Shown here piece after piece: positions 1 through 8,307 of a stretch of 53,171 nucleotides of DNA (position 1 is its first letter; the number at the start of each line of letters is the position of its first letter). The position numbers were made by a program, and so were the translations under genes. Origin of the DNA: a virus; the IMG/VR virus record IMGVR_UViG_3300032308_000975, positions 1-53,171 of that record. The stretch is one strand, 5' to 3'. Below the pieces are notes generated by a model, which saw only the letters and a program-made list of their open reading frames with translations, was not told where the DNA came from and made no database searches.

Positions 1-309
1 CACTACATCAACACTGCCTTCCACGGAACTGGATACTCTTAGACCCGCTGTCTCTGGAAGGATTAATTTTTCACCCCCGGTGATTAATTTTACCGCAGTG
101 TTAGGCGGTATGATAACGTTTTTAACATACAGTGCTGGAGTCGAATCCTCGTCAACTACGAACACATCCACAGCCACTGTTTCAAATAATGTATTGTTTG
201 CTAGATTACATCCCACTACTGTGGCACGTATACCTTCACCGATCTGTAGCACATCTACAGGTGTAGTTCCTACGTTAGTTGATGTTTTCATTCTAAATAC
301 GGTTGGCAT
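1..309 (-). CDS. Small virion protein, partial (C-terminus beyond left edge)
   Basis: An open frame begins with ATG at 309 (MPTVFRMKTSTNVG) and stays open to base 1, giving 103 codons with no stop, so the gene runs off the left edge. It starts 7 bases after the stop of the fiber gene upstream of it, with AAGAGA just before the ATG. The protein looks like a beta-rich fold with alternating hydrophobic residues. Its pattern (a PPNTAVKL turn followed by GEKLILPETAGLRVSSS) resembles the protein at 6814-7203 (VPAGETV, then SEGDKVVVTASA), so the two are probably paralogues. The role is unknown; the place among fiber genes suggests a small virion or fiber-associated protein. No catalytic motif is visible. 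Confidence 0.7.
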   Translation of the reverse strand, partial: MPTVFRMKTSTNVGTTPVDVLQIGEGIRATVVGCNLANNTLFETVAVDVFVVDEDSTPALYVKNVIIPPNTAVKLITGGEKLILPETAGLRVSSSVEGSVDVV

Positions 310-316
310 AGTTCTC

Positions 317-1375
317 TTATCCTAGTATTAGCGCATAGATCGCTGAAATCTCATTAGCATCATTTTCTGATACAGCACCAGAAGCACCTGCTGGGTTAGC
401 CCAGGCTCCGATAACCGCATCCCAGACTTCTAAAGCTCTTGACTCTGTGTTATATCTAGTCATACCGGCCACAGCATAGGCAGTTGGTCGATCGCCGTCA
501 TCACCTACAGGAGGTACAAATCCGTTTGTACCTGCTATTTTAAAATATCCTGTACCTGTACTGATAAATTGAGTAACTGCGTTAACAGATATATTTGTAA
601 TTACGTTATTTACAATTTTAAAATTACCCAATCTTACACCGCCGGCACCTGCACCTTGAATGTCGATATCCTGTCCAGCAGTTGTGGTAATTTCGTTATT
701 TCTGAATATTAAATTTCCGATATCTAATTCTGGTACATTTATTGCTGTGGTATAAAAATTATTAATGTAAGCATCGTTCCAGCGATAGCTTGGACTACCT
801 AGATCATACAAATTATCTGTTTCTGGAATTAGATCACTGTTGATACTGGCATTAATGGTGATAGTATCTGTGCTTTGATCACCAATAATAATGTTACCGC
901 CGATAGTGATGTTACCAGTAGCACTGATATCTCCAGTGACATTTAAGTTTCCAGTAACATATGTGTTGGCCTGTAACTGTATATTACCAGTACCGTTGGG
1001 AATTATTTCTATAGAGCTATTCGACACTGTGGTAGATATTACATTGCCCTGTAGTTGTAGGTCATCTACCTGTAATCTGCTATGATAAACTGTGGCTTCA
1101 CCGCCGGAAGCACGGAAGTTGATTATCTGACTGTCACTGTTTATAGTGTTGCCGCTGACGGTGATATCACCAACTGTAAGTTGATTGTCTATCTGTAATG
1201 TGGTACTTCTTGTAGTGCCGTTGACATCTAAGTCGGCTTGTGGAGAGACTTTATTGATGCCAATTCGCGAATTGTTAACATCAATGTATAGAAGGTCAGT
1301 CTCAAAGGCCAGATCCACACCATCTCTGATGAGATTGGACTTTAAGAGCGGACCGGAAATTCGACCAATAGCCAT
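317..1375 (-). CDS. Tail fiber-like structural protein, modular
   Basis: A protein of 352 residues if it starts at the ATG at 1375, which has AGGAG five bases upstream and gives MAIGRISGPLLKSNLIRDG. An ATG six codons earlier (1393) has no ribosome site. The N-terminal 25 residues match those of the 544-residue protein next door (LGRIGGKALSANLVRNGVDLAF), suggesting a shared virion anchor. The middle has repeated GN(L/I)xVxGD/G strands of a beta-helical fiber, then a TDNLYDLGSPSYRWNDAYI module. The C-terminal part has a GMTRYNTESRALEVWD module and ends in ALILG. These modules recur in several proteins of this window and are typical of fiber proteins of marine T4-like phages. The receptor target cannot be told. 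Confidence 0.75.
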   Translation of the reverse strand: MAIGRISGPLLKSNLIRDGVDLAFETDLLYIDVNNSRIGINKVSPQADLDVNGTTRSTTLQIDNQLTVGDITVSGNTINSDSQIINFRASGGEATVYHSRLQVDDLQLQGNVISTTVSNSSIEIIPNGTGNIQLQANTYVTGNLNVTGDISATGNITIGGNIIIGDQSTDTITINASINSDLIPETDNLYDLGSPSYRWNDAYINNFYTTAINVPELDIGNLIFRNNEITTTAGQDIDIQGAGAGGVRLGNFKIVNNVITNISVNAVTQFISTGTGYFKIAGTNGFVPPVGDDGDRPTAYAVAGMTRYNTESRALEVWDAVIGAWANPAGASGAVSENDANEISAIYALILG

Positions 1376-1444
1376 TCGCTCTCCTAAAGACACCGTGTTT
1401 CACGGATAACCACATTACATAGCGGGTTTACCACTGTTGGATCC

Positions 1445-1468
1445 CACAGAAAATGGTCGTTTCCTGTG
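1445..1468 (-). other. Stem-loop at the predicted 5' end of the fiber mRNA
   Basis: On the minus strand CACAGGAAA (1468-1460) pairs with TTTTCTGTG (1453-1445) around a 6-base loop: nine pairs with one G-U. It begins about where a late transcript from the motif at 1475-1483 would start, so it may cap and stabilise the mRNA 5' end. It has no U-run, so it is not a terminator. A second small hairpin (CCGTG-AAA-CACGG, 1405-1393) lies just ahead of the ribosome site. Confidence 0.4.
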
Positions 1469-1474
1469 ATTAGT

Positions 1475-1483
1475 AGTATTTAG
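1475..1483 (-). promoter_or_regulatory. Late promoter-like motif CTAAATACT
   Basis: Minus-strand CTAAATACT resembles the T4 late promoter TATAAATA, which gp55 recognises without a -35 element. The same core TAAATACT occurs at 6276-6284, 8869-8878 and 18564-18573, each upstream of a gene or gene block. It would serve the fiber gene starting at 1375 with a leader of about 90 bases. Confidence 0.45.
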
Positions 1484-1495
1484 TCAGAATGGAAA

Positions 1496-3130
1496 TTAAC
1501 CCAGGAATAGGGCTCGAGTTATGGCTAATTCTATCATTAGGTCGTTGGTAACCACAGCACCTGGGCCGGTGGACACAATATATCTTTCGCCGTCAAAACA
1601 TTCTAAAAGATTTAGATCAGTGTTCCAGCGTGTATCGCCTACTTCTAGGTATTGTCTTTCTGCTGAAGTTCCTACAGGTATAACAAAAGCTGTATTATCA
1701 TCAAAAACTGTATAACCTGTACCCGTAGAAGCCACAGTAAAAGGCGTATCATTTATAGTAGTTCCTGCCTGTCCCCATTTGGCATATTCTGTAGGGTTTG
1801 TTACGATAGCTGGTCGTAATTTAGTACGGTACCAGATCTGTTCGTTGGTTGTGCCGTTGGTTCTGTTGTAGATCTCTAATACCTTATTAGCATCTTGTAT
1901 GTCTAATACGCCAGGATTATCCAGATCGTTTCTAACGTCTCCTAAAAGGCTAGTTCTTTCAGTTCTTACTACCTGTCCGCCCCCTAGGAAATATTCTGGT
2001 CCTGTGACCACTGTGTTAAACAAACTAGCATTTGGATCTCCGGCAGCGGCAGCTAAAATACCCGCTCCTGTTAGATTAGGATCTAGATCGGGCTGCTGCA
2101 TTAAGCTGGTAATATCGTTATTTTGAAATACCAGTTCTTCAATATTATTGATACCGGTATCAGGATTTAATATAAGATCTTCATTGCCAGAAATAGCGTA
2201 GATTCTGTTAGATCCTGTTCCCCCTAAACGCATCTTGTTGTTAACATAGGCATTAGTAGGAATCAAATTTGTAATATTAGTCCAGTCGTCTATGTGTGCT
2301 TCTGCCCAGCGTTTGAGAGGTGAACCTAATTTCAAGTTAGACAATCCGGGGTTGATATCCTGGCTGAAGTCAGTCTGTATAGTTACAACATCTAAAGGAC
2401 TATCACCTACTATGATATTACTGGTAGTCTGTAGATTACCACCTATTACTGTATTTCCAGACACAGATAGGGCAGGTAAAAGAGGATTATTTGCTACAAT
2501 AGTAGTGCTTCTAGTTAATTCTATTGTGCCAGAAGCATTAGGATCGAATACAATGTTTTGATTAGATCTACTCTGTATAGAATTTCCATCGAACACTAGC
2601 ACAGGATTGTTAGAAACATCGATAGTACCTAGGCGATCAAACAGTGCTATACCGTTGTCATAACCGTGTGTGATTTCGATAGGTCCCGATGCTGTGGTGA
2701 TAGTTCTTGGGGCTTGGAATGTGATGTTATCTACATAAGCAGTGGATGTTGCTTCGGCATCGTTGGAAATGATCAACGAACTAACATCTAAAGTATAAAC
2801 AGGATTATTAACATTTATACCCACAGCTCTGCCAGAACTACCAGATCCCCAGTTAGGATCTCCGTCGTCGTAAGGAGGTTCTGTTAGGATAGAATATTGA
2901 GGATCCAGAAAGGGATCGTTTGTAGAAGCATATCCTTCTTTTGGATCTCCTACTTTTAGATATAAAATTTCTGGATCGCTGAGTGTATTTCTAAATGCTA
3001 GGTCAACACCGTTTCGTACTAGATTAGCAGACAGTGCTTTACCGCCGATTCTACCTAGTTGGGCAACATACAGCGATTCACTACCGCCTGATTCTTCTTC
3101 GCCTAAACCGCTGGTTCCTAGTATTGACAT
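1496..3130 (-). CDS. Tail fiber-like structural protein, modular (544 aa)
   Basis: The ATG at 3130 follows AAGGAG at the usual distance, 9 bases after the subtilase stop. After a 20-residue Gly/Ser/Glu-rich start comes an anchor segment, LGRIGGKALSANLVRNGVDL, shared with the fiber at 317-1375. The body has beta-strand repeats such as LSVSGNTVIGGNLQTTSN, then a LSNLKLGSPLKRWAEAHIDDW module and a GDTRWNTDLNLLECFDG module, ending in ALFLG. It has the features of a trimeric, beta-rich virion fiber and lacks enzyme motifs. The block with LEIYNRTNGTTNEQIWYRTKLR is unlike anything else in the window. Confidence 0.75.
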   Translation of the reverse strand: MSILGTSGLGEEESGGSESLYVAQLGRIGGKALSANLVRNGVDLAFRNTLSDPEILYLKVGDPKEGYASTNDPFLDPQYSILTEPPYDDGDPNWGSGSSGRAVGINVNNPVYTLDVSSLIISNDAEATSTAYVDNITFQAPRTITTASGPIEITHGYDNGIALFDRLGTIDVSNNPVLVFDGNSIQSRSNQNIVFDPNASGTIELTRSTTIVANNPLLPALSVSGNTVIGGNLQTTSNIIVGDSPLDVVTIQTDFSQDINPGLSNLKLGSPLKRWAEAHIDDWTNITNLIPTNAYVNNKMRLGGTGSNRIYAISGNEDLILNPDTGINNIEELVFQNNDITSLMQQPDLDPNLTGAGILAAAAGDPNASLFNTVVTGPEYFLGGGQVVRTERTSLLGDVRNDLDNPGVLDIQDANKVLEIYNRTNGTTNEQIWYRTKLRPAIVTNPTEYAKWGQAGTTINDTPFTVASTGTGYTVFDDNTAFVIPVGTSAERQYLEVGDTRWNTDLNLLECFDGERYIVSTGPGAVVTNDLMIELAITRALFLG

Positions 3131-3139
3131 ATTTGCTCC

Positions 3140-4741
3140 TTATACAGTCCTGCGTATTCTTACCCTAGGATAAGTCTGCACGGCTGTGGTCCTAATTTTA
3201 TAATCTACTTTTGGAAATAATCTTCCCGAATCTTTTCTTTCTTTATAAAAAAACAGATATTTGTTTTCTGCTCCCTGTAGAGAAGTGGTATCAGTATACC
3301 CACCGCCCGTATCTGAGATCTGATTATTTTTAGCGTAATATTTGATATAGCTCACTGCTTCATCTTGTCTCATTCGAGGATAGGTTTCTAAAGCACAGGC
3401 TAAAACTCCTGCGACCTGTGGACTGGCCATGCTGGTTCCTTGGTATTTTCCTATCCTATAACTGACATCTCTAGGATCAAATGTACCACCGCTGTGTAAG
3501 CTGCTCATGATATTTTGTCCAGGAGCATATAGATCAACTCTTGGTCCAGCATTGCTAAATGTTGCTTTTGATTCGTTGACCAGAGCACTAACTGCGCCTA
3601 CACAGATCGATGTAGAAGCAGCACTAGGACTTCCGCCCCTGTGATAAAACACGTTAGAGCCGCTCCAGATAAATCTGTTGTTGAAATCTGGGCCTGTGGT
3701 AGTGTCTATTTTTACATAGTCATTTCCAGCAGCACCTACTACAATAATTCCATCATTGATAGCATCTAAAATATCCTGATCCATAGCAGTGACTCGCACA
3801 GGACCAAAAGCACTACCGCCCGAAACAAACAAACCAAAATTTAATAACTGAGCATCTGTGAATGGTGCGTTGTTTACTACACCTCGATATATCACAGAAC
3901 TAATTCCTGTGGTTGGTAGTTCGTATCCATAGCCCCAACTGTTGTTTACTAATGTAGGATTTTTAATACCTGTCGCAGGGTTCACTGTTTTAGTATTATG
4001 CCATTGACGTATGTAATCAAATATCAACAGTGTAGAAATTCCATTTATATCAGTGCCGTAGGGATTGATATTGTAGATGTTAGCAGATCTAGCCCAACCT
4101 TGTGTACTACCCGCTACAGTTCCTGCTACATGCATTCCGTGATTATTATCATCGGTTCTGTCTGCGTTACCGCCGTCGATATAGGGAGTATAGGTATAGG
4201 TACTGCCTAGATAACCTCTCCAATTATACTGAACTACTCTAGATCCTCCAGTTCCGTTACTGTTTACAGCAAATTCCGGATGTGCTGGATTTATCATTCC
4301 GTCTACGATAACCACATCAACATTTCTACCCGAAGCATTAGTGCGTATAGTTCCGGACTGAACAGCAGTTCCGTTGCTGCCCCAGTTAGAGATTTGTTGT
4401 CCATTAACGCATCTTAGTAGTCCCCAGTTCTTATGTGTTGAACTGTTAGTTGACGATTTATCCCAGCTAGTTTCTGTTTGTATAAAAGCAGGTCTAGGTT
4501 TAAATCCTAGATCTTCTGGTAACTGCTCTACTGCCATAACTCTAGGATCATTTCTAAGATCAGCAGCTTCTTCATCGGTCAGCATATAATGAGTATTTCT
4601 GCTGATTTCTCTTCTTAGAGCACAGTCACAGCTGCGATTTGGAATATAAAGATTTCCGCCAGGAGTTTCCATATCCTCGTAAAAGGAATCTAGATCATCA
4701 TAGCTATGAAGTGTGACTATAAATTCTTTTAATTCGCTCAT
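3140..4741 (-). CDS. Subtilisin-like serine protease (peptidase S8)
   Basis: A 533-residue protein with all the hallmarks of the subtilase family. The catalytic aspartate lies in VVIVDGMINPAHPEF (Asp147), the histidine in NNHGMHVAGTVAG (His201), the oxyanion asparagine in VVGAAGND (Asn340) and the serine in GTSMASPQVAG (Ser437). Residues about 5-75 (FIVTLHSYDDLDSFYEDM and DLRNDPRVMAVEQ) resemble an I9-type propeptide/inhibitor, so it may be made as a self-inhibited precursor. No signal peptide or membrane segment is visible. It sits between two fiber genes with spacings of 9 bases and 1 base, so it is probably made late with virion proteins. It may be a virion-borne enzyme degrading host surface protein or a maturation protease; which is not known. 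The Asp motif is DGM rather than the usual DTG/DSG. Confidence 0.9.
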   Translation of the reverse strand: MSELKEFIVTLHSYDDLDSFYEDMETPGGNLYIPNRSCDCALRREISRNTHYMLTDEEAADLRNDPRVMAVEQLPEDLGFKPRPAFIQTETSWDKSSTNSSTHKNWGLLRCVNGQQISNWGSNGTAVQSGTIRTNASGRNVDVVIVDGMINPAHPEFAVNSNGTGGSRVVQYNWRGYLGSTYTYTPYIDGGNADRTDDNNHGMHVAGTVAGSTQGWARSANIYNINPYGTDINGISTLLIFDYIRQWHNTKTVNPATGIKNPTLVNNSWGYGYELPTTGISSVIYRGVVNNAPFTDAQLLNFGLFVSGGSAFGPVRVTAMDQDILDAINDGIIVVGAAGNDYVKIDTTTGPDFNNRFIWSGSNVFYHRGGSPSAASTSICVGAVSALVNESKATFSNAGPRVDLYAPGQNIMSSLHSGGTFDPRDVSYRIGKYQGTSMASPQVAGVLACALETYPRMRQDEAVSYIKYYAKNNQISDTGGGYTDTTSLQGAENKYLFFYKERKDSGRLFPKVDYKIRTTAVQTYPRVRIRRTV

Positions 4742-4742
4742 C

Positions 4743-6254
4743 TTAATCTTCTAACTGTAACAGTGTTAATGTCACTGTTATGTTTGCGGAACCTCCGCTT
4801 TTATTTGTCACTGTCATTGGGATCGATGTAGTAGGTGTTGATTCGTTGTTAAATCCTATAACACCCGGACTCATCAAAACTGTCTGTGCTGAGGTAGTAA
4901 TTATTTCTGAAATCACTCCTGCGTTGGGGCTCGGATCTACAGTTTCTAATCTACTAATATCTGCGGTTCTTGAAGCAGCATCGGCATAGATCCTAATCCA
5001 GGCTGCTGCTGACGTTTGTATTTTTAACAAGGCATAACTTTTGAATCCTGTTGCCTCTATCTGTGAAGTTGCTCCGTTAAGGATAGTACCTGTGCTGGAG
5101 ACAACTATCGATCTTGTTTTTGGAGTTGATGCTGCTGAAATGGCTATCGTGTTAGCATCGGTTCTTATGATAGAAATATTCGAACCTTCAGAGAATTTAA
5201 CGTTATCAAAATCCCCATTGTTACCCGACAATCTTAGATTGGCTCCACCTGCTACTGTTTCAGCAGATATCTGATAGGTAACAACATCTCCCGCTGGTCC
5301 TTGTGGTCCAGTGGGACCTTCTGGTCCTTGTGGCCCTGTGGGTCCAGTGGGACCTTGTACTCCGGGCTCCCCTTGTGGACCTGCGGCTCCTGTAGCACCT
5401 GCCGGTCCTTGTATGCCCTGTGGTCCTTGTGCTCCCTGTGGGCCTGTAGGGCCTGTGGCCCCTTGTGGTCCTCGAATAGGGCCTACGTTTTCCCACGATG
5501 TTCCATTCCAGAGATAACCATCTCCAGAACTAGTGGTTACATATAAATCGCCTACTGTGTTACCCGATAACGGTAAAAAAGAAGGATTAGTTACAGATCC
5601 TTTTAAACTGACACTGGTTCCGGATGGTCCTTGTGGTCCTGTAGTGCCTGTTGGTCCTTGTATGCCTTGTGGTCCTTGTGGTCCGGTTGGTCCTTGTGGA
5701 CCTGTAGGGCCTGTGGGTCCTAATAATGGTGTAGGAGTACCGACACCAACAGAAGTATTGAGAACCCCTCCTACGTTGGTTAATCTTAAATCTCCTAACC
5801 ATAGACTACTAGGTCCTAGATAAAGAGAATGCCATCTTTTAACTGCTGAACCAAGGTATCTAGTATTATCTGTATCAGGTATGATATCTTCGTTGACAGA
5901 GTTTAAAGGAGGTATAGGATTGAATCCCCCTCCATCGATGACTGCTTGACTTAGACTGCTGGGAAATGTTACGAAAACAGTCTTGGAACCTGTGGGAAAG
6001 TTTATTTTTGCTCCACCGGTTGAGCTGTCGATTATAGTGTTTCTTCTAAGTGTTTCTACAGAACTATCGGATTCGTAGGTTCCTAATCCTACTTCCCAAT
6101 TTCCTACTGCGTCAGTAATAGCATAGTATGTTTGATTTCCGTTGCCTACGGCGGCAAAACTTTGAAATCCTTCTACGACATTTTCGAGGATAAAATCTTC
6201 TGTTCCTATAGTACGTGATCGTACTTTTACGCGGTCAGCAAATACAATTGCCAT
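4743..6254 (-). CDS. Collagen-like tail fiber protein
   Basis: A protein of 503 residues from the ATG at 6254, which lies 7 bases after GGAG; a TTG two codons upstream is too close to that site. The N-terminal domain ([20 protein letters not shown], about 110 residues) resembles phage fiber attachment regions. Next comes a fiber module with [20 protein letters not shown]. Two blocks of Gly-X-Y triplets follow (about residues 179-211 and 262-323), separated by a segment with [17 protein letters not shown]. The C-terminal 180 residues are beta-rich and probably form the distal head. Gly-Pro-X triplets form collagen-type triple helices in other phage fibers. It overlaps no neighbour and begins an mRNA from the motif at 6276-6284. 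Confidence 0.85.
   Translation of the reverse strand: MAIVFADRVKVRSRTIGTEDFILENVVEGFQSFAAVGNGNQTYYAITDAVGNWEVGLGTYESDSSVETLRRNTIIDSSTGGAKINFPTGSKTVFVTFPSSLSQAVIDGGGFNPIPPLNSVNEDIIPDTDNTRYLGSAVKRWHSLYLGPSSLWLGDLRLTNVGGVLNTSVGVGTPTPLLGPTGPTGPQGPTGPQGPQGIQGPTGTTGPQGPSGTSVSLKGSVTNPSFLPLSGNTVGDLYVTTSSGDGYLWNGTSWENVGPIRGPQGATGPTGPQGAQGPQGIQGPAGATGAAGPQGEPGVQGPTGPTGPQGPEGPTGPQGPAGDVVTYQISAETVAGGANLRLSGNNGDFDNVKFSEGSNISIIRTDANTIAISAASTPKTRSIVVSSTGTILNGATSQIEATGFKSYALLKIQTSAAAWIRIYADAASRTADISRLETVDPSPNAGVISEIITTSAQTVLMSPGVIGFNNESTPTTSIPMTVTNKSGGSANITVTLTLLQLED
5286..5471 (-). repeat. Second collagen-like Gly-X-Y repeat block
   Basis: About 62 codons in which every third residue is glycine, mostly [12 protein letters not shown] and similar triplets. 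On the plus strand this reads as tandem GGTCCTTGTGGTCC-like 9-mers, which explains several false open frames here. Short DNA repeats of this kind can change copy number by slippage. Confidence 0.85.
5622..5720 (-). repeat. First collagen-like Gly-X-Y repeat block
   Basis: About 33 codons of Gly-Pro-X/Gly-X-Y triplets, separated from the second block by about 50 residues without triplets. It would form a short triple-helical rod between two globular parts of the fiber. Confidence 0.8.
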
Positions 6255-6275
6255 TACCAATCTCCAAATTTATCT

Positions 6276-6284
6276 AGTATTTAA
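6276..6284 (-). promoter_or_regulatory. Late promoter-like motif TTAAATACT
   Basis: Minus-strand TTAAATACT in the short gap between the genes starting at 6817 and 6254. It shares TAAATACT with three other gene-block starts. Transcription would begin near 6269, about 15 bases ahead of the collagen-like fiber ATG. Confidence 0.4.
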
Positions 6285-6295
6285 CAGAAATTGGA

Positions 6296-6817
6296 TTAGT
6301 TAGCGAAGCCGAAGAAGATAGTTATGAATTTATCTAAGGGCACAGGGCTGGTAAATTCTATGTAGGCCGTGCCAGATCCTAGATAATTGTAAAGAATATT
6401 ATAGTTAGTTTGAGATATTTGAAATACATTTTCCACTAAAACAAGGATACTTTCGTCACTTAGCGGAACAATGTTTAGAGGTCCAAAAATCGTAGTAACA
6501 TCGTTACCTGGTCCTAGTGTTTGTTTAGTTATCGCACTGACGCCCGGAGCAGCTACTACTTGCCATACATTGTTAATATACCCTTCGATAGCGTTAGTGT
6601 CAGTGTTGTAGCGTATGTACCCATTGGCTCCGTTTGGTGTTCTTACAAAATTGCCTGTAACTCCTGAATTAGTTACTAAGGGCCTCTCAGCGGTACTGCC
6701 TTTTGGCAATCTTAGAGCACCAGTTAGATCCATGACTGCCCTACCAAAATGATTAGTGAGCAAGCTATTGTCGCTGGGACTGTATTTGCTGATAGTTTTT
6801 TGTTTTAGAAATCTCAT
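6296..6817 (-). CDS. Short fiber-like structural protein with RYNT module
   Basis: A 173-residue protein. Residues about 32-90 (LTGALRLPKGSTAERPLV, then GYIRYNTDTNAIEGYINN) form a module found in fiber proteins of marine T4-like phages and also in the C-terminal parts of the proteins at 317-1375 and 1496-3130. The last 80 residues are beta-rich, with VLVENVFQISQTNYNI, similar to fiber tip or chaperone-like regions. Its start overlaps the stop of the upstream gene by 4 bases (ATGA), so the two are translationally coupled. Its exact place in the virion is unknown. Confidence 0.7.
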   Translation of the reverse strand: MRFLKQKTISKYSPSDNSLLTNHFGRAVMDLTGALRLPKGSTAERPLVTNSGVTGNFVRTPNGANGYIRYNTDTNAIEGYINNVWQVVAAPGVSAITKQTLGPGNDVTTIFGPLNIVPLSDESILVLVENVFQISQTNYNILYNYLGSGTAYIEFTSPVPLDKFITIFFGFAN

Positions 6818-7203
6818 ACTGGCATCGAACTCACTGTTACTGCTATTAAATTAGCCGCACTGGCAGTTACTACCACTTTGTCTCCTTCACTGAGGATGAT
6901 TCTTTCATCGCTGAAAAATACAGTTTCCCCAGCGGGTACTGTAAGACTTTTTACCACATAATGTTGTGTTGCCGGGGCGATATTATAAGGTACCAGTTGA
7001 ATGTCTATGTTAGCACTGTTTACAGTTTCATCTGTTAGATTAGGTGCTCCTACATTGCAGAATGCTATTGTTGTAATAGCATTAACTCGACCTGCAGGAA
7101 GTGCTGGGGGTCCTACTGAAACTGATCCAACTTCTGCGCCAGTAGTTGAACTAGCATATACTACTGTTGGTCCAGTTGTTGTTAAAAGTGTGCTGTATAT
7201 CAT
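6814..7203 (-). CDS. Small virion-associated protein, paralogue of the left-edge gene
   Basis: A 129-residue protein made almost wholly of predicted beta-strands, with no catalytic motif, no cysteine pair and no membrane segment. Its C-terminal half (SLTVPAGETVFFSDERIILS, then EGDKVVVTASA) follows the same pattern as the partial protein at 1-309, pointing to an old duplication. It is coupled by ATGA overlap to the following gene and starts 9 bases after the fiber gene at 7213-8295. A structural role in the fiber or baseplate assembly is inferred only from position. Confidence 0.6.
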   Translation of the reverse strand: MIYSTLLTTTGPTVVYASSTTGAEVGSVSVGPPALPAGRVNAITTIAFCNVGAPNLTDETVNSANIDIQLVPYNIAPATQHYVVKSLTVPAGETVFFSDERIILSEGDKVVVTASAANLIAVTVSSMPV

Positions 7204-7212
7204 ATTGATCTC

Positions 7213-8295
7213 TTAAAATACCATAGCGAATAATAATGCTCTGTTTTTATTTACTAATTCTCCTGCTATAGAATCCGCTACTGTATTGTTAAATGTGTTG
7301 TGATAAACACCTGTGTTACCTGTGCTGATATCGCCAGCATATAGTAGACTTGATTCTGGTATTGCCGTAGGAGTCGCATTTTCGTTGTTTAATTGTAAAG
7401 CATAACTGATTTCTACTCTGCCGGTGTCAGTTGTTTCTAATTTAATATTTCCGCTGGTCCCGTTAGCTTGTATTACAACTGTATTTGGATCGTTAAAATC
7501 ATACGGGTTAGTTGGTGATTCTTGGAATATATTAAGAAATGTACCTAACGTTAATCCGTTGTTATAAAACGTAGCCATTTTCTGGTTGTCGACTACAACA
7601 ACCACTTGACTTTCGGCAGGTTGGCTTAGGAAAGGACCTATACCGCCGCCAGGGAATGGAGATACTGGACTATCTTTATCAAATGCGATCACCCTAGTAT
7701 CTGTTCTTGTTATCTGATAAGTTGGATTATTTTGTATCGCAGAATCAACATAACCTTTATTAGTAAGTATGTCGTTGGCCTGTGGATCAGATGCTAATGC
7801 TCTGTCTATGATTTCTTGAGTGTAATCATCTGTTCCGCTTATTTTTACCACTCCGGTTCCTGTTCCTATAATAGTCAAGTCACCGTTATCTGTTCCTGTG
7901 TCGGTTAAAATTTCTTTTAATCTAAGTTTTCCATTTACAAATGCAGTTTCAGATCCAGGATTAAAATTAAATTGTCGTAATTCCCAAGCAGGCGGAGAGG
8001 CACTGTCATTCCATACAAAATTTACATTGTCTAAAGAGCCTCTCTCGACTTCTAAACCTGCATAATCAAAAGTTACACCTGCTCCAGTTTCTCCAGAATT
8101 AACAGTGATGATCCTATCTTCTACATCAAGTTGTGTAGTATTAATAGTTGTCTGTGTGCCTAATACCTGTAGATTACCGGTAACGATAACATTACCAATT
8201 TCTATACCAGTGTCTAGGGTAATAGTACCACCTTCTGGCCTGTCAGAAACTACTTTGATATTATAGTCACCGTTAGTCTGGATAAACTGTCCCAT
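7213..8295 (-). CDS. Tail fiber-like structural protein (360 aa)
   Basis: The N-terminus GQFIQTNGDYNIKVVSDRPE leads into a beta-helical segment with VTGNLQVLGTQTTINTTQLD and VEDRIITVNSGETGAGVTF, a pattern I associate with fiber proteins of marine T4-like phages. A middle part (about residues 150-190, DDYTQEIIDRALASDPQAND followed by NKGYVDSAI) recalls the region just before trimeric fiber heads. The C-terminus ends in ELVNKNRALLFAMVF. GGAAAC precedes the ATG, which lies 12 bases after the stop of the upstream gene. It is a virion fiber or whisker candidate with no enzyme motifs. Confidence 0.7.
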   Translation of the reverse strand: MGQFIQTNGDYNIKVVSDRPEGGTITLDTGIEIGNVIVTGNLQVLGTQTTINTTQLDVEDRIITVNSGETGAGVTFDYAGLEVERGSLDNVNFVWNDSASPPAWELRQFNFNPGSETAFVNGKLRLKEILTDTGTDNGDLTIIGTGTGVVKISGTDDYTQEIIDRALASDPQANDILTNKGYVDSAIQNNPTYQITRTDTRVIAFDKDSPVSPFPGGGIGPFLSQPAESQVVVVVDNQKMATFYNNGLTLGTFLNIFQESPTNPYDFNDPNTVVIQANGTSGNIKLETTDTGRVEISYALQLNNENATPTAIPESSLLYAGDISTGNTGVYHNTFNNTVADSIAGELVNKNRALLFAMVF

Positions 8296-8307
8296 CGTGT
8301 TTCCTAA

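Noticed and set aside
5260-5823. Several antisense and alternate-frame open frames
   Set aside because: They arise from the Gly-X-Y repeat DNA; their products are Arg/Thr or Cys/Gly repeats without ribosome sites.
6255-6260. TTG start for the collagen-like fiber
   Set aside because: It lies only 1-2 bases from the GGAG site; the ATG six bases later has the right spacing.
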